Below, piece by piece: positions 7,804-14,456 of a stretch of DNA of 15,787 nucleotides. The first letter of the stretch is position 1, and every line of letters starts with the position of its first letter. Source of the stretch: Syntrophaceae bacterium UBA4059. GTDB lineage: Bacteria; Desulfobacterota; Syntrophia; Syntrophales; Smithellaceae. Position numbers and translations under genes: made by a program. The DNA is taken from positions 1,116 through 16,902 of the forward strand of contig DFZJ01000174.1 of NCBI GenBank assembly GCA_002382045.1, in the 5' to 3' direction. A model generated the notes under the pieces. That model had not been told where the DNA came from. It saw only the letters and a list, made by a program, of their open reading frames with translations, and did no database searches.

Positions 7804-8271
7804 ATGCATGTAAAAAATATAACATCTTTAACATCCTGGATGACGCGCATTAGATATTGCCTGGTGTTTGTCGGGTTCTGGATTCTTCTGGCGGGGCAGG
7901 CTTATGCCATGCCCTCGTTTGAAGAGGTACGGGCCGCGCATGTCAAATCGGATTCCTTGCTCCTGGATCGACACGGTGCGCTGCTGCATGAATTGCGCAC
8001 CGATAAAGAGGGACGGAGACTGGACTGGACAGCGCTGAATGATATTTCCCCGTCCCTGAAAGCAGCGGTCATCTGTTCCGAGGATAAACGCTTTTATTCA
8101 CATGCGGGAGTTGACTACAAGGCATTCGGCGCGGCGGCGCTGGGCTTTCTGTCCGGTTCGGGATTGCGCGGGGCCAGCACGATTACCATGCAACTGGCCT
8201 CTTTTCTGAACAAAGGCATTGAAGTCAAAAAAAAGCAGCGGACTCTGCAACAAAAAAAACGCAGATATTGA
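7804..8271 (+). CDS. pbpC: Penicillin-binding protein 1C, N-terminal part (frameshifted)
   Basis: This 155-codon frame encodes the start of PBP1C, a bifunctional peptidoglycan synthase. A signal-anchor (YCLVFVGFWILLAGQAYA, about residues 18-35) is followed by FEEVRAAHVKSDSLLLDRHG, typical of PBP1C. The first half of the GT51 transglycosylase domain follows: SEDKRFYSHAG with catalytic Glu93, and GASTITMQ at residues 123-130. Reading then fails at an A8 run. The frame ends KKRRY-TGA, while the expected continuation (QIL.AREIEARWSKNEILEAYLN) lies in the -1 frame. Alone, this piece lacks the later GT51 motifs and the transpeptidase, so it cannot be an active enzyme. The ATG at 7804 has no clear Shine-Dalgarno sequence. 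Another in-frame ATG at 7840 also lacks one. It follows the macroglobulin gene by 132 nt. Confidence 0.88.
   Translation: MHVKNITSLTSWMTRIRYCLVFVGFWILLAGQAYAMPSFEEVRAAHVKSDSLLLDRHGALLHELRTDKEGRRLDWTALNDISPSLKAAVICSEDKRFYSHAGVDYKAFGAAALGFLSGSGLRGASTITMQLASFLNKGIEVKKKQRTLQQKKRRY
8253..8259 (+). other. A AAA AAA slippery heptamer at the pbpC frame break
   Basis: The run of eight A (8252-8259) contains, in the phase of the upstream frame, the heptamer A AAA AAA, with zero-frame Lys codons at 8254-8256 and 8257-8259. A -1 ribosomal slip, or one A added by RNA polymerase slippage, joins TLQQKK to TQILMAREIEARW, restoring the PBP1C alignment. The zero-frame stop TGA follows at 8269-8271. A plain one-base deletion or a homopolymer sequencing error gives the same picture. 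Confidence 0.6.
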
Positions 8272-9947
8272 TGGCGCGGGAGATCGAAGCGCGCTGGTCA
8301 AAAAATGAAATTCTGGAAGCCTATCTGAACCTGGTGACCTTCCGGGGAGAATACGCGGGCATTGCCGCCGCGTCACAGGGTTTGTTCGGAAAAAATCCGC
8401 ATGGTCTGGACCAACCGGAGTCGCTGGTTCTCGCTTCCCTCATCCGCGCGCCCAATGCCGGCGTGAAAGCGCTGGAAACCCGAGTGCTGCATCTGAACCA
8501 GCGCCTGCAATGGCGCGTTCCGGCGTCCATCGCACAAGGTAAAGTTCACGAGATTTACCCGAGAATTGATCACATACAGCCGCGCGCCAATCTGGCGCTG
8601 CACCTGGCCAGACAGCTTTTGAAAGATCATCCGCCAGGAACCCATCTGCGCTGTACACTGGATTCCCGGTTACAAAAATTCGCCGCGGAGCAACTGGCAC
8701 GTCAGGTGGACGCGCTCGTTGATCAAAACGTCAGCCAGGGCGCGCTGCTGGTTTTGGAAAACAAGACAGGCCATGTCCTGGCCTATGTCAGTTACAGCAA
8801 TCAGCCGTCAGCAGGAACCTACGTCGATGGTGTTTGCGCGCTAAGGCAAACCGGTTCAACCCTCAAGCCGTTTCTTTATGCCACGGCGATTGACCGGCGT
8901 ATTCTTACCGCCGCGTCTCTCCTGGACGATTCTCCCCTGGACATCGCTATTCCCGGCGGTATTTATCAGCCCGGAAATTATGATTCCACTTTTCACGGCC
9001 CGGTTTCCGCGCGGGTCGCGCTGGCGTCATCGCTTAATGTACCGGCGGTGCGGACACTCATGCTTGTCGGCACGGAATCCTTTTTAAATATTTTACGGCA
9101 GCTGGGCATTCGTCATCTGGAGGAGTCGGGAGATTATTACGGGCTTTCGCTGGCGCTGGGGTCAGCCGACATGAGTCTCCGGGAATTGACCAATGCTTAT
9201 CGGGCACTCGCCAATGGGGGCGTGTGGCGTCAGGCGCATCTGACCCCGGAGTCTAAACAACCCGTCAGCCCGCCGAAAAAAGTGTTTTCTCCTGCGGCTG
9301 CTTTTATTGTGTCGGATATTCTGGCGGACCGCGATGCGCGCAGCGATACGTTCGGTCTGGAAAATCCGCTGGCCACGCGTTTCTGGACGGCGGTAAAAAC
9401 CGGCACCAGCAAGGATATGCGGGATAACTGGTGCATAGGCTTCTCCAGTCGTTACACAGTCGGCGTCTGGGTGGGAAATTTTTCAGGGGCGTCCATGTGG
9501 AATGTAAGCGGCATCGCAGGCGCGGCCCCGGTCTGGAGTGCCGTCATGAATCATCTGCATGGCCACAGCGCAGGCTTCCACCCCAAAGCGCCCAAGGGCC
9601 TCATCCGGCTGACACCATCCGGAAAAGAGGATCGCCCGGAATGGTTTATGGCCGGAACCGAGCCTGATCCCCGTCAGGAAGTGGCCGCTCAGCGGAATCA
9701 TCGGATTATTTATCCACCCTCCGGAACGATTATCGCGCTGGACCCCGATATTCCGGATCATCTGCAAAAAGTCGGTTTTGTCGCGCAAACCGGCAGCGGG
9801 GAACCCATGCGCTGGGTGCTGAATGAAAAGCTTTTGGCTGACAAGGGTCAAACTGTTCTCTGGACGCCGAAAACCGGCAAGCATGTATTGACGATCACCA
9901 ATCAGCAAAATATGATGGTTGATTCAGTGCAGTTTGAAGTAAGATAA
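8259..9947 (+). CDS. pbpC: Penicillin-binding protein 1C, C-terminal part (transglycosylase end, transpeptidase, BiPBP_C)
   Basis: The -1 frame carries the rest of PBP1C; joined to the upstream part it gives about 714 residues, near the roughly 770 of E. coli PBP1C. Visible first are the late GT51 motifs (AREIEARWSKNEILEAYLNL, then FRGEYAGIAAASQGLFGK). The transpeptidase domain then shows S*xxK in TGSTLKPF (Ser codon 8856-8858, Lys codon 8865-8867), SxN in SSLNVPA, and KTGTS (Lys codon 9396-9398) followed by DNWCIGFSSRYTVGVWVGN. The last 80 or so residues (IIYPPSGTIIALDPDIP to VQFEVR) are the BiPBP_C domain characteristic of PBP1C. The first usable starts (TTG 8268, ATG 8271) have no ribosome binding site and would give a product without signal-anchor or catalytic Glu93. 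Function therefore depends on frame restoration. Apart from the break the gene looks undamaged. Confidence 0.88.
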   Translation, partial: TQILMAREIEARWSKNEILEAYLNLVTFRGEYAGIAAASQGLFGKNPHGLDQPESLVLASLIRAPNAGVKALETRVLHLNQRLQWRVPASIAQGKVHEIYPRIDHIQPRANLALHLARQLLKDHPPGTHLRCTLDSRLQKFAAEQLARQVDALVDQNVSQGALLVLENKTGHVLAYVSYSNQPSAGTYVDGVCALRQTGSTLKPFLYATAIDRRILTAASLLDDSPLDIAIPGGIYQPGNYDSTFHGPVSARVALASSLNVPAVRTLMLVGTESFLNILRQLGIRHLEESGDYYGLSLALGSADMSLRELTNAYRALANGGVWRQAHLTPESKQPVSPPKKVFSPAAAFIVSDILADRDARSDTFGLENPLATRFWTAVKTGTSKDMRDNWCIGFSSRYTVGVWVGNFSGASMWNVSGIAGAAPVWSAVMNHLHGHSAGFHPKAPKGLIRLTPSGKEDRPEWFMAGTEPDPRQEVAAQRNHRIIYPPSGTIIALDPDIPDHLQKVGFVAQTGSGEPMRWVLNEKLLADKGQTVLWTPKTGKHVLTITNQQNMMVDSVQFEVR

Positions 9948-9974
9948 ATTCGACACACAAATCCCTTTAAAAAT

Positions 9975-9994
9975 GCCCGCCAACGGAGGCGGGC
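9975..9994 (-). terminator. Intrinsic terminator of the minus-strand barrel gene
   Basis: The arms GCCCGCC (9975-9981) and GGCGGGC (9988-9994) enclose a 6-nt AACGGA loop. Read on the minus strand the stem is followed by ATTTTTAAA, a T run suited to intrinsic termination of the gene ending at 10026. In the plus direction the following bases are CATAATGA, so it would serve pbpC poorly except by stem stability. Confidence 0.75.
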
Positions 9995-10025
9995 CATAAT
10001 GAATGACTGACCAGGATTCGAAAAG

Positions 10026-10685
10026 TTAGAAGTAGTATTTAATGCCCAAACCAAGCATTATGGAATCAAGGTTCATGCTGCCTTCTAGCTTTGCCGCACC
10101 GTTGGTTGCCGTAATGTCGGCTTTTGACCAAACGTACTTTGCATCTAAATTAAGCGCAAGATTACGGGCTGCTGTAAGAAATATATCTGATCCCGCATTG
10201 ACATGATACCCCCAGCCATTATCAACATCAACATTTGTGCCGGCAGCCCAGAACGTATTGTCCTCATCGTAGGATCTGAAATAATACCCCAACCCTAAGC
10301 CTAGATAGGGGCTAAAAATTCCCACTGGATAATGAAATCGTGCCGTAAAGGTGATCGGCATCTGCTTGATATCGCCGGCTGTCCATGATCCACCAGCAAT
10401 CTTGAACTCATTCCTTGATGAATCGATCCAGTCGATGCCGATCTCAGTGGAAATGTATTTGTTAATTTGAAGTGTTCCATTTAATCCAAGCATCCAAGAG
10501 CCGTTGTTTGAATAATCAACATTTCCCACCATTCCAAAACCCGGTGCTGAAACATCCATGCTTCCGTCACGTGTAAAATTGTAACCTGCCCTTGCCCCAA
10601 TTCCAAATTTAGGTGCCTCTGCAAAAACTTCTGCCGCAAAAAAAAATACCGATAAAATTGATAAAAATACAAAACTTTTCTTCAT
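10026..10685 (-). CDS. OmpW-like outer-membrane beta-barrel protein
   Basis: This 219-residue protein begins with a clear signal peptide (MKKSFVFLSI..., likely cut after EVFA, residue 22). The mature part is a series of alternating amphipathic strands rich in aromatic and Gly residues: KFGIGARAGYNF, WMLGLNGTLQINKYISTEIG, ITFTARFHYPV, FSPYLGLGLGYYF, GYHVNAGSDIFL, LALNLDAKYVWS. It ends IMLGLGIKYYF, with a terminal Phe typical of barrels inserted by the BAM complex. Size and strand pattern fit an OmpW/OmpA-like eight-stranded barrel. The ligand cannot be read from the sequence. GGAGG lies 8-12 nt before the start. It is divergent from the XRE gene at 10874, which may control it, and has its own terminator at 9975-9994. 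The DNA here is more AT-rich than in the flanking blocks. Confidence 0.8.
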   Translation of the reverse strand: MKKSFVFLSILSVFFFAAEVFAEAPKFGIGARAGYNFTRDGSMDVSAPGFGMVGNVDYSNNGSWMLGLNGTLQINKYISTEIGIDWIDSSRNEFKIAGGSWTAGDIKQMPITFTARFHYPVGIFSPYLGLGLGYYFRSYDEDNTFWAAGTNVDVDNGWGYHVNAGSDIFLTAARNLALNLDAKYVWSKADITATNGAAKLEGSMNLDSIMLGLGIKYYF

Positions 10686-10765
10686 TCTCTTTCCTCCTTT
10701 TCTTTAGGCGTTCTCTAAAATTTACCTTGCGGTTATTTTCATCAGAAGATGGGAAGATTCATTGT

Positions 10766-10824
10766 TTGTTGGCTACCACATATAAGACATATAGTCAAAA
10801 TAATATTATAAAAGACTATAGGTC
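10766..10824 (+). promoter_or_regulatory. Promoter overlapping an inverted repeat (likely XRE operator)
   Basis: GACATATAGTC (10786-10796) and GACTATAGGTC (10814-10824) are inverted copies matching at 10 of 11 positions, separated by a 17-nt AT-only spacer. A possible promoter has its -35 box at TTGTTG (10766-10771) and, 18 nt later, its -10 box at TATAGT (10790-10795), inside the left arm. A repressor bound to the repeat would block it. The layout fits autoregulation by the XRE protein starting at 10874. The promoter call is moderate; the repeat is read directly from the sequence. Confidence 0.5.
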
Positions 10825-10873
10825 ACTTTTAAACATCCCATACTTAATATATCTTCAGGACAAAAGGGCGGAT

Positions 10874-11209
10874 ATGTCGAATATCAGAAAACAATTTGGA
10901 GTCAGGCTTTATCAGTTACGGACTGAAGCTGGAATGACACAGGCAAAACTGGCGCAAAAAGCCGATCTCAGCCTTGATCTGATCAGCAGGATCGAACGTG
11001 GTGATCGTTCTCCGTCTTTTGAATCCATCGAAAAAATATCAGATGCGCTGAGAATCCCCTTGGTTCAATTATTCAATTTCAGAAGCGAAGAAATTACTGC
11101 GTTGGCAGAAACCACACACGAATCTTTTGAATTGTGGCGATTACTAAAGGATAAGCAATCGAAGCAAGTAAGAAAAATCCTCGACATTGCAAAAATCATT
11201 TTTCAATAG
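10874..11209 (+). CDS. XRE-family helix-turn-helix transcriptional regulator
   Basis: This 111-residue cytoplasmic DNA-binding protein has an HTH_3/XRE domain at about residues 7-65: FGVRLYQLRTEAGMTQAKLA, then the recognition-helix region KADLSLDLISRIERGDRSPS and the closing helices ESIEKISDALRIPLVQLFNF. The remaining 45 residues (ITALAETTHESFELWRLLKD to IAKIIFQ) are probably helical and may form a dimer contact. I chose ATG 10874 (MSNIRKQFG), preceded by AAAAGGGCGG. The open frame extends back to 10613, but that would run through the promoter, the inverted repeat and the divergent gene. It may repress its own promoter and possibly the divergent barrel gene. No phage genes or toxin partner are seen next to it, so it is not called a prophage or antitoxin gene. 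Confidence 0.85.
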   Translation: MSNIRKQFGVRLYQLRTEAGMTQAKLAQKADLSLDLISRIERGDRSPSFESIEKISDALRIPLVQLFNFRSEEITALAETTHESFELWRLLKDKQSKQVRKILDIAKIIFQ

Positions 11210-11661
11210 AATCGAATTCCTCCGGAAACGCCGAGAGTACCACTATAATCATTCTCACTTCAAGGCCAAGTTAGACGTAAAGATTCATCAGGCTGTCTTT
11301 AGCGGCTGAATTTTCTTTATTTCCTTTTAATGCCCTCGCCTCTTTCAACCGTTTCACATCAATGGAGATGTAAGTTTTAAAGATATTTTGGACTCAATTT
11401 ATCAAGGCAGGCAACGCGGAACATTTCATTGACTTTGTGTTTTAACCCCTGTATTTATCCGCAGCAGGCATAGCTCTGTCGAAATGAATAAAGAGGTTAA
11501 ACGTTTCGCTATCGTCGCGTGAGTATATCCGCCATATGCTGAAAGAGATTGACTTGATTCTGTCGCAAATTTCAGAAAGAGACCACGCAGAGAGTAATTG
11601 TTCACAGCCTTGAAGTAAGCGGCGCGGCGTCTAAAAATCTTCTAATTCGCTGAGGGCAAAA
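11210..11661. other. Gene-free stretch with possible gene remnants
   Basis: No intact gene, clear promoter or terminator is seen in these 452 bases. On the minus strand a 40-codon open stretch (11274-11393, stop 11271-11273) encodes a hydrophilic, helix-like peptide containing KTYISIDVKRLKEARALKGN. It has no start codon near its beginning, so it may be the end of a decayed gene. On the plus strand two very short frames (from ATG 11484 and ATG 11537) stop early. The leader of the L,D-transpeptidase gene must lie in the 3' part, but I could not pick a convincing promoter. Confidence 0.4.
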
Positions 11662-12363
11662 ATGCATATTCGCTCATTGATCGGTTTACTATTTCTCCTG
11701 ATGGCCGTTCTAGTCTTATCCGCTTGTTCGATACGCCCTTCTGTCATCGACACGACATCTTTGCCCGCACGATCCGGACTTCAGGAAAACGCCCGCCAGA
11801 TGCTTCTGGTAACGGATGAGCCTTTTCTTTTTTTTACCTCCAGAAAAGTTTACGCTCTGGAAAAGCACAATTCTTCCTGGCGTCAGGCCATGGAACCCAT
11901 GAACGCCGTCGTCGGTAGAAACGGTTTCGCGAAGGCCGGCGAGAAGCGGGAAGGAGACGGGCGGACACCCTCCGGACTTTACCGGCTGGGAATGGCTTTC
12001 GGATATGCGCCATCCGCCGCGACAAAAATGCCTTACCGTCAGGCCCTGGCGGACGACCTGTGGGTCGATGATGCCAGTGCCCCGGATTACAACCGCTGGG
12101 TCAAGCAAAACGAGACCCGGGCTCTCTCCTACGAAAAAATGAAACGGGACGATGATCTCTATCAATATGGAATGGTCATCGAATACAATACTGACCCGGT
12201 CGTCAAAGGCTACGGCAGCGCGATTTTTCTCCATATCTGGGCCGGGGCAAAATCATCAACGGCAGGATGCGTCGCCGTGTCTGAAGAAGACATTCTGAAA
12301 ATCCTGGCCTGGCTTGATCCCGCGGCTTATCCTGTCATTCTCATCAACCCTGACGCTGAATAA
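11662..12363 (+). CDS. L,D-transpeptidase family lipoprotein (YkuD fold)
   Basis: This 233-residue envelope lipoprotein has signal peptide residues 1-21 ending in the lipobox L19-S20-A21-C22, with Cys22 the likely lipidated residue. The catalytic domain shows REGDGRTPSGLYRLG (about residues 95-109), DLWVDD, SYEKMKRDDDLYQYG and FLHIWAGAKSSTAGCVAVS. In the last, His191 and the nucleophile Cys203 form the HIx(n)TxGC motif of the COG3786-type branch, which has VAV where other YkuD proteins have the GC[IV]R form. Such enzymes cut the DAP-D-Ala bond of a donor stem peptide and either make 3-3 cross-links, attach proteins or trim wall peptides. Which of these applies here cannot be told. GAGGG precedes the ATG by 6 nt. 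The dipeptidase gene starts 15 nt after the stop, so the two are probably one transcript. Confidence 0.85.
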   Translation: MHIRSLIGLLFLLMAVLVLSACSIRPSVIDTTSLPARSGLQENARQMLLVTDEPFLFFTSRKVYALEKHNSSWRQAMEPMNAVVGRNGFAKAGEKREGDGRTPSGLYRLGMAFGYAPSAATKMPYRQALADDLWVDDASAPDYNRWVKQNETRALSYEKMKRDDDLYQYGMVIEYNTDPVVKGYGSAIFLHIWAGAKSSTAGCVAVSEEDILKILAWLDPAAYPVILINPDAE

Positions 12364-12378
12364 AAGGAGGACATCCCC

Positions 12379-13146
12379 ATGAAATTTAAACTATCTCTTG
12401 CCGTTTTCCCGGCGGCAGTTCTGCTTGCGACAATACTGCCTTCCGTATCGTTTTGCGCCGATGCCATGCCGGATACTTTTGTCCATATTGAAAAGGTTAT
12501 CCCTGACGCCCTTCTGGATATCCGCTATTTCGGCGAGCATAATTTTTTAGGCGTCCGGGTGGACGGCTATCTGGCGCCGGCGTGCATTCTGACCAAGCCT
12601 GCGGCGCAGGCGCTGGCCCGCGTACAAAAAGACCTCGCGCCATTTTCCATGACGCTGAAAATTTATGATTGCTATCGCCCGCAGCAGGCGGTCAATCATT
12701 TTGTGCGCTGGGCCAAAGACATTGACGACACCAAAACAAAAAAAGAGTTTTACCCCACCGTCGATAAACGCAATCTTTTCCGCGACGGTTACATTGACAG
12801 CCGCTCCGGCCACAGCCGGGGCAGCACGGTTGATCTGACCATCGTGCCGCTGCCGGCGCCGGTTCAACCGGCTTATACTTCGGGAGAACCTCTTAAGGAG
12901 TGTTATCTGCCCGCGGGCGTTCGCTTCGCGGACAACTCTCTGGACATGGGTACGGGCTTCGACTGCTTTCACGAACTATCGCACCCGGAAAACAAAAACC
13001 TCGGCACACAACAAAGAAGCTACCGTTTGCTTTTAAAAACACTGATGGCCAGACACGGTTTTAGAAACTACGATAAAGAGTGGTGGCATTTCACGCTCAA
13101 TAATGAGCCCTATCCCGACACGTATTTTAACTTTCCGGTGAAGTGA
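12379..13146 (+). CDS. D-alanyl-D-alanine dipeptidase (VanX/DdpX type, peptidase M15D)
   Basis: This 255-residue exported zinc peptidase is predicted to hydrolyse D-Ala-D-Ala to two D-alanines. The signal peptide covers about residues 1-27 (MKFKLSLAVF..., cut near FCADA), placing it in the periplasm like Salmonella PcgL and unlike cytoplasmic VanX. Conserved residues are all present: Arg100 in YDCYRPQ; zinc ligands His145 and Asp152 in SGHSRGSTVD; DMGTGFDCFHELSH (190-202); catalytic Glu234 and zinc ligand His237 in EWWHF. No vanH, vanA or vanRS genes are seen nearby, so glycopeptide resistance is unlikely and nutrient or wall-fragment salvage fits better. An excellent AAAGGAGGAC precedes the ATG. 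The stop is 5 nt before the symporter start, indicating an operon. Confidence 0.92.
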   Translation: MKFKLSLAVFPAAVLLATILPSVSFCADAMPDTFVHIEKVIPDALLDIRYFGEHNFLGVRVDGYLAPACILTKPAAQALARVQKDLAPFSMTLKIYDCYRPQQAVNHFVRWAKDIDDTKTKKEFYPTVDKRNLFRDGYIDSRSGHSRGSTVDLTIVPLPAPVQPAYTSGEPLKECYLPAGVRFADNSLDMGTGFDCFHELSHPENKNLGTQQRSYRLLLKTLMARHGFRNYDKEWWHFTLNNEPYPDTYFNFPVK

Positions 13147-13151
13147 AAAGC

Positions 13152-14387
13152 ATGAAAAATAATTTACCGCCATTTTTGAAATCCTATGGTTTTTCGATGA
13201 TCTTGATTGTTTCAATCATTTTCGGCGCTGTCCTTGGCATCATCTATCAGAAGGATGCCGCCGTATTCAAACCGCTGGGGGATATATTTTTAAACCTGCT
13301 GTTTACCGCCATTGTACCACTGGTTTTCTTTTCCATTTCCGCAACCGTCGCCTCCATGACCAACCTTAAGCGTCTGGGAAAAATTCTCTCCGTGATGATC
13401 GTCATCTTTGTGATCACAGGCCTCATCGCGTCGGCTGTCATGATTGCCGCCGTCATTTTCTTTCCTCCCGCCTCCGGCGCAAACATCCCCATGCCTGCAA
13501 CAGCTGATATTCAACATCTCAAGGCAGGCAATCAAATCGTCCGGGCCTTCACTGTTCCGGATTTTCCGGATATTTTATCCAAGAATAATATGCTGGCTCT
13601 GATTATCTTCTCTATTTTAGTCGGCCTGGCCACTTCCGCCGTGGGAGAAAAAGGGAAAGCCTTCGCCGGATTTCTGGCTTCAGCCAATGCCGTTATGATG
13701 AAGCTGATTTCTTACATCATGTATTACGCACCGGTCGGTCTTTGCGCTTACTTTGCCTATCTGGTCGGCATTTTCGGCCCGGAACTGCTGGGTTCCTATG
13801 CGCGCGCGATGGCTGTTTATTATCCGGCGGCCATTTTGTATTTTTTTATTGCTTTTACAGGCTATGCCTTTTTCGCCGGACGCGCCGCAGGCGTGAGAAA
13901 ATTCTGGAGCAACATTATTCCGCCATCCATCATGGCACTGGCTACCGGCAGTTCCATGGCAGCGATCCCCTCCAACCTGCAGGCGGCGGATAAAATCGGC
14001 GTGCCCAAAGACATCAGCGAAGTCGTCATTCCCATCGGCGCAACCATTCACATGGAAGGATCCTGTCTGGCCGCCGTATTGAAAATCGCCTTTCTCTTCG
14101 GCATCTTTCAAATGCCTTTTGCGGGCCTGGATACGATTCTGACCGCTCTGGGCATTGCGCTTTTGACCGGTGTGGTCGTCAGCGGCATTCCCGGCGGCGG
14201 CACGATCGGCGAGCTTCTTATATTATCTTTATATGGTTTTCCTCCCGAAGCTTTTGTGCTCATCACGATGATCGGCACGCTGGTGGACGCCCCTGCTACA
14301 ATGCTCAATGCCGTGGGCGATAATGTTTCGAGCATGATGGTCGCCCGCGTTCTGGGCGGACGGGATTGGATGGAAGACAAAGGGTAA
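13152..14387 (+). CDS. Dicarboxylate/amino acid:cation symporter (SDF/DAACS family), probably for a neutral amino acid
   Basis: This 411-residue inner-membrane protein of the GltP/DctA fold has about eight hydrophobic helices and two re-entrant loops. The family tip motif appears as LATGSSMAAIPSNLQ (263-277) and the second loop as VSGIPGGGTIGE (343-354). In the last helix, TLVDAPATMLNAVGD keeps Asp379, Thr383, Asn386 and Asp390, equivalent by my alignment to GltPh D394, T398, N401 and D405. The position of GltPh Arg397, which binds the substrate side-chain carboxylate, is Ala382. The NMDGT cation motif reads HMEGS (300-304). The likely substrate is therefore a neutral amino acid; D-alanine from the preceding dipeptidase is an inference. 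I chose ATG 13152, preceded by GGTGA at 13137-13141. GTG 13143, overlapping the dipeptidase stop, is possible but has no spaced Shine-Dalgarno sequence. Confidence 0.88.
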   Translation: MKNNLPPFLKSYGFSMILIVSIIFGAVLGIIYQKDAAVFKPLGDIFLNLLFTAIVPLVFFSISATVASMTNLKRLGKILSVMIVIFVITGLIASAVMIAAVIFFPPASGANIPMPATADIQHLKAGNQIVRAFTVPDFPDILSKNNMLALIIFSILVGLATSAVGEKGKAFAGFLASANAVMMKLISYIMYYAPVGLCAYFAYLVGIFGPELLGSYARAMAVYYPAAILYFFIAFTGYAFFAGRAAGVRKFWSNIIPPSIMALATGSSMAAIPSNLQAADKIGVPKDISEVVIPIGATIHMEGSCLAAVLKIAFLFGIFQMPFAGLDTILTALGIALLTGVVVSGIPGGGTIGELLILSLYGFPPEAFVLITMIGTLVDAPATMLNAVGDNVSSMMVARVLGGRDWMEDKG

Positions 14388-14388
14388 A

Positions 14389-14440
14389 GGTTCAAGGGTT
14401 CAAGGGTTCAAGGGTTCAAGGTTCACTTTTCACTTTTCAC
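14389..14440. repeat. GGTTCAAG octamer tandem array with trailing TTTTCAC heptamers
   Basis: Four perfect head-to-tail copies of GGTTCAAG (14389-14420) begin directly after the symporter stop codon. They are followed by a partial GTTCAC and two copies of TTTTCAC (14427-14433 and 14434-14440). The array separates the symporter from the hydrolase gene and ends just ahead of its AAGGAGG. An array of this kind can change copy number by replication slippage and would alter the spacing between the two genes. Confidence 0.85.
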
Positions 14441-14456
14441 GGCAAAAGGAGGGAAC

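Noticed and set aside
8268..8273. Independent translation start (TTG 8268 or ATG 8271) for the C-terminal PBP1C part
   Set aside because: No Shine-Dalgarno sequence precedes it, and the product would lack the signal-anchor and the catalytic Glu of the transglycosylase.
10613..10873. N-terminal extension of the XRE regulator
   Set aside because: The extension would cover the divergent gene's start, the promoter and the inverted repeat. ATG 10874 gives a normal XRE protein.
12379..13146. Glycopeptide (vancomycin) resistance determinant
   Set aside because: The VanX-type enzyme carries a signal peptide, and no vanH, D-Ala-D-Lac ligase or vanRS-like genes are present.
14389..14440. CRISPR-like array
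   Set aside because: The units are 7-8 nt, head to tail, with no spacers and no cas genes nearby.
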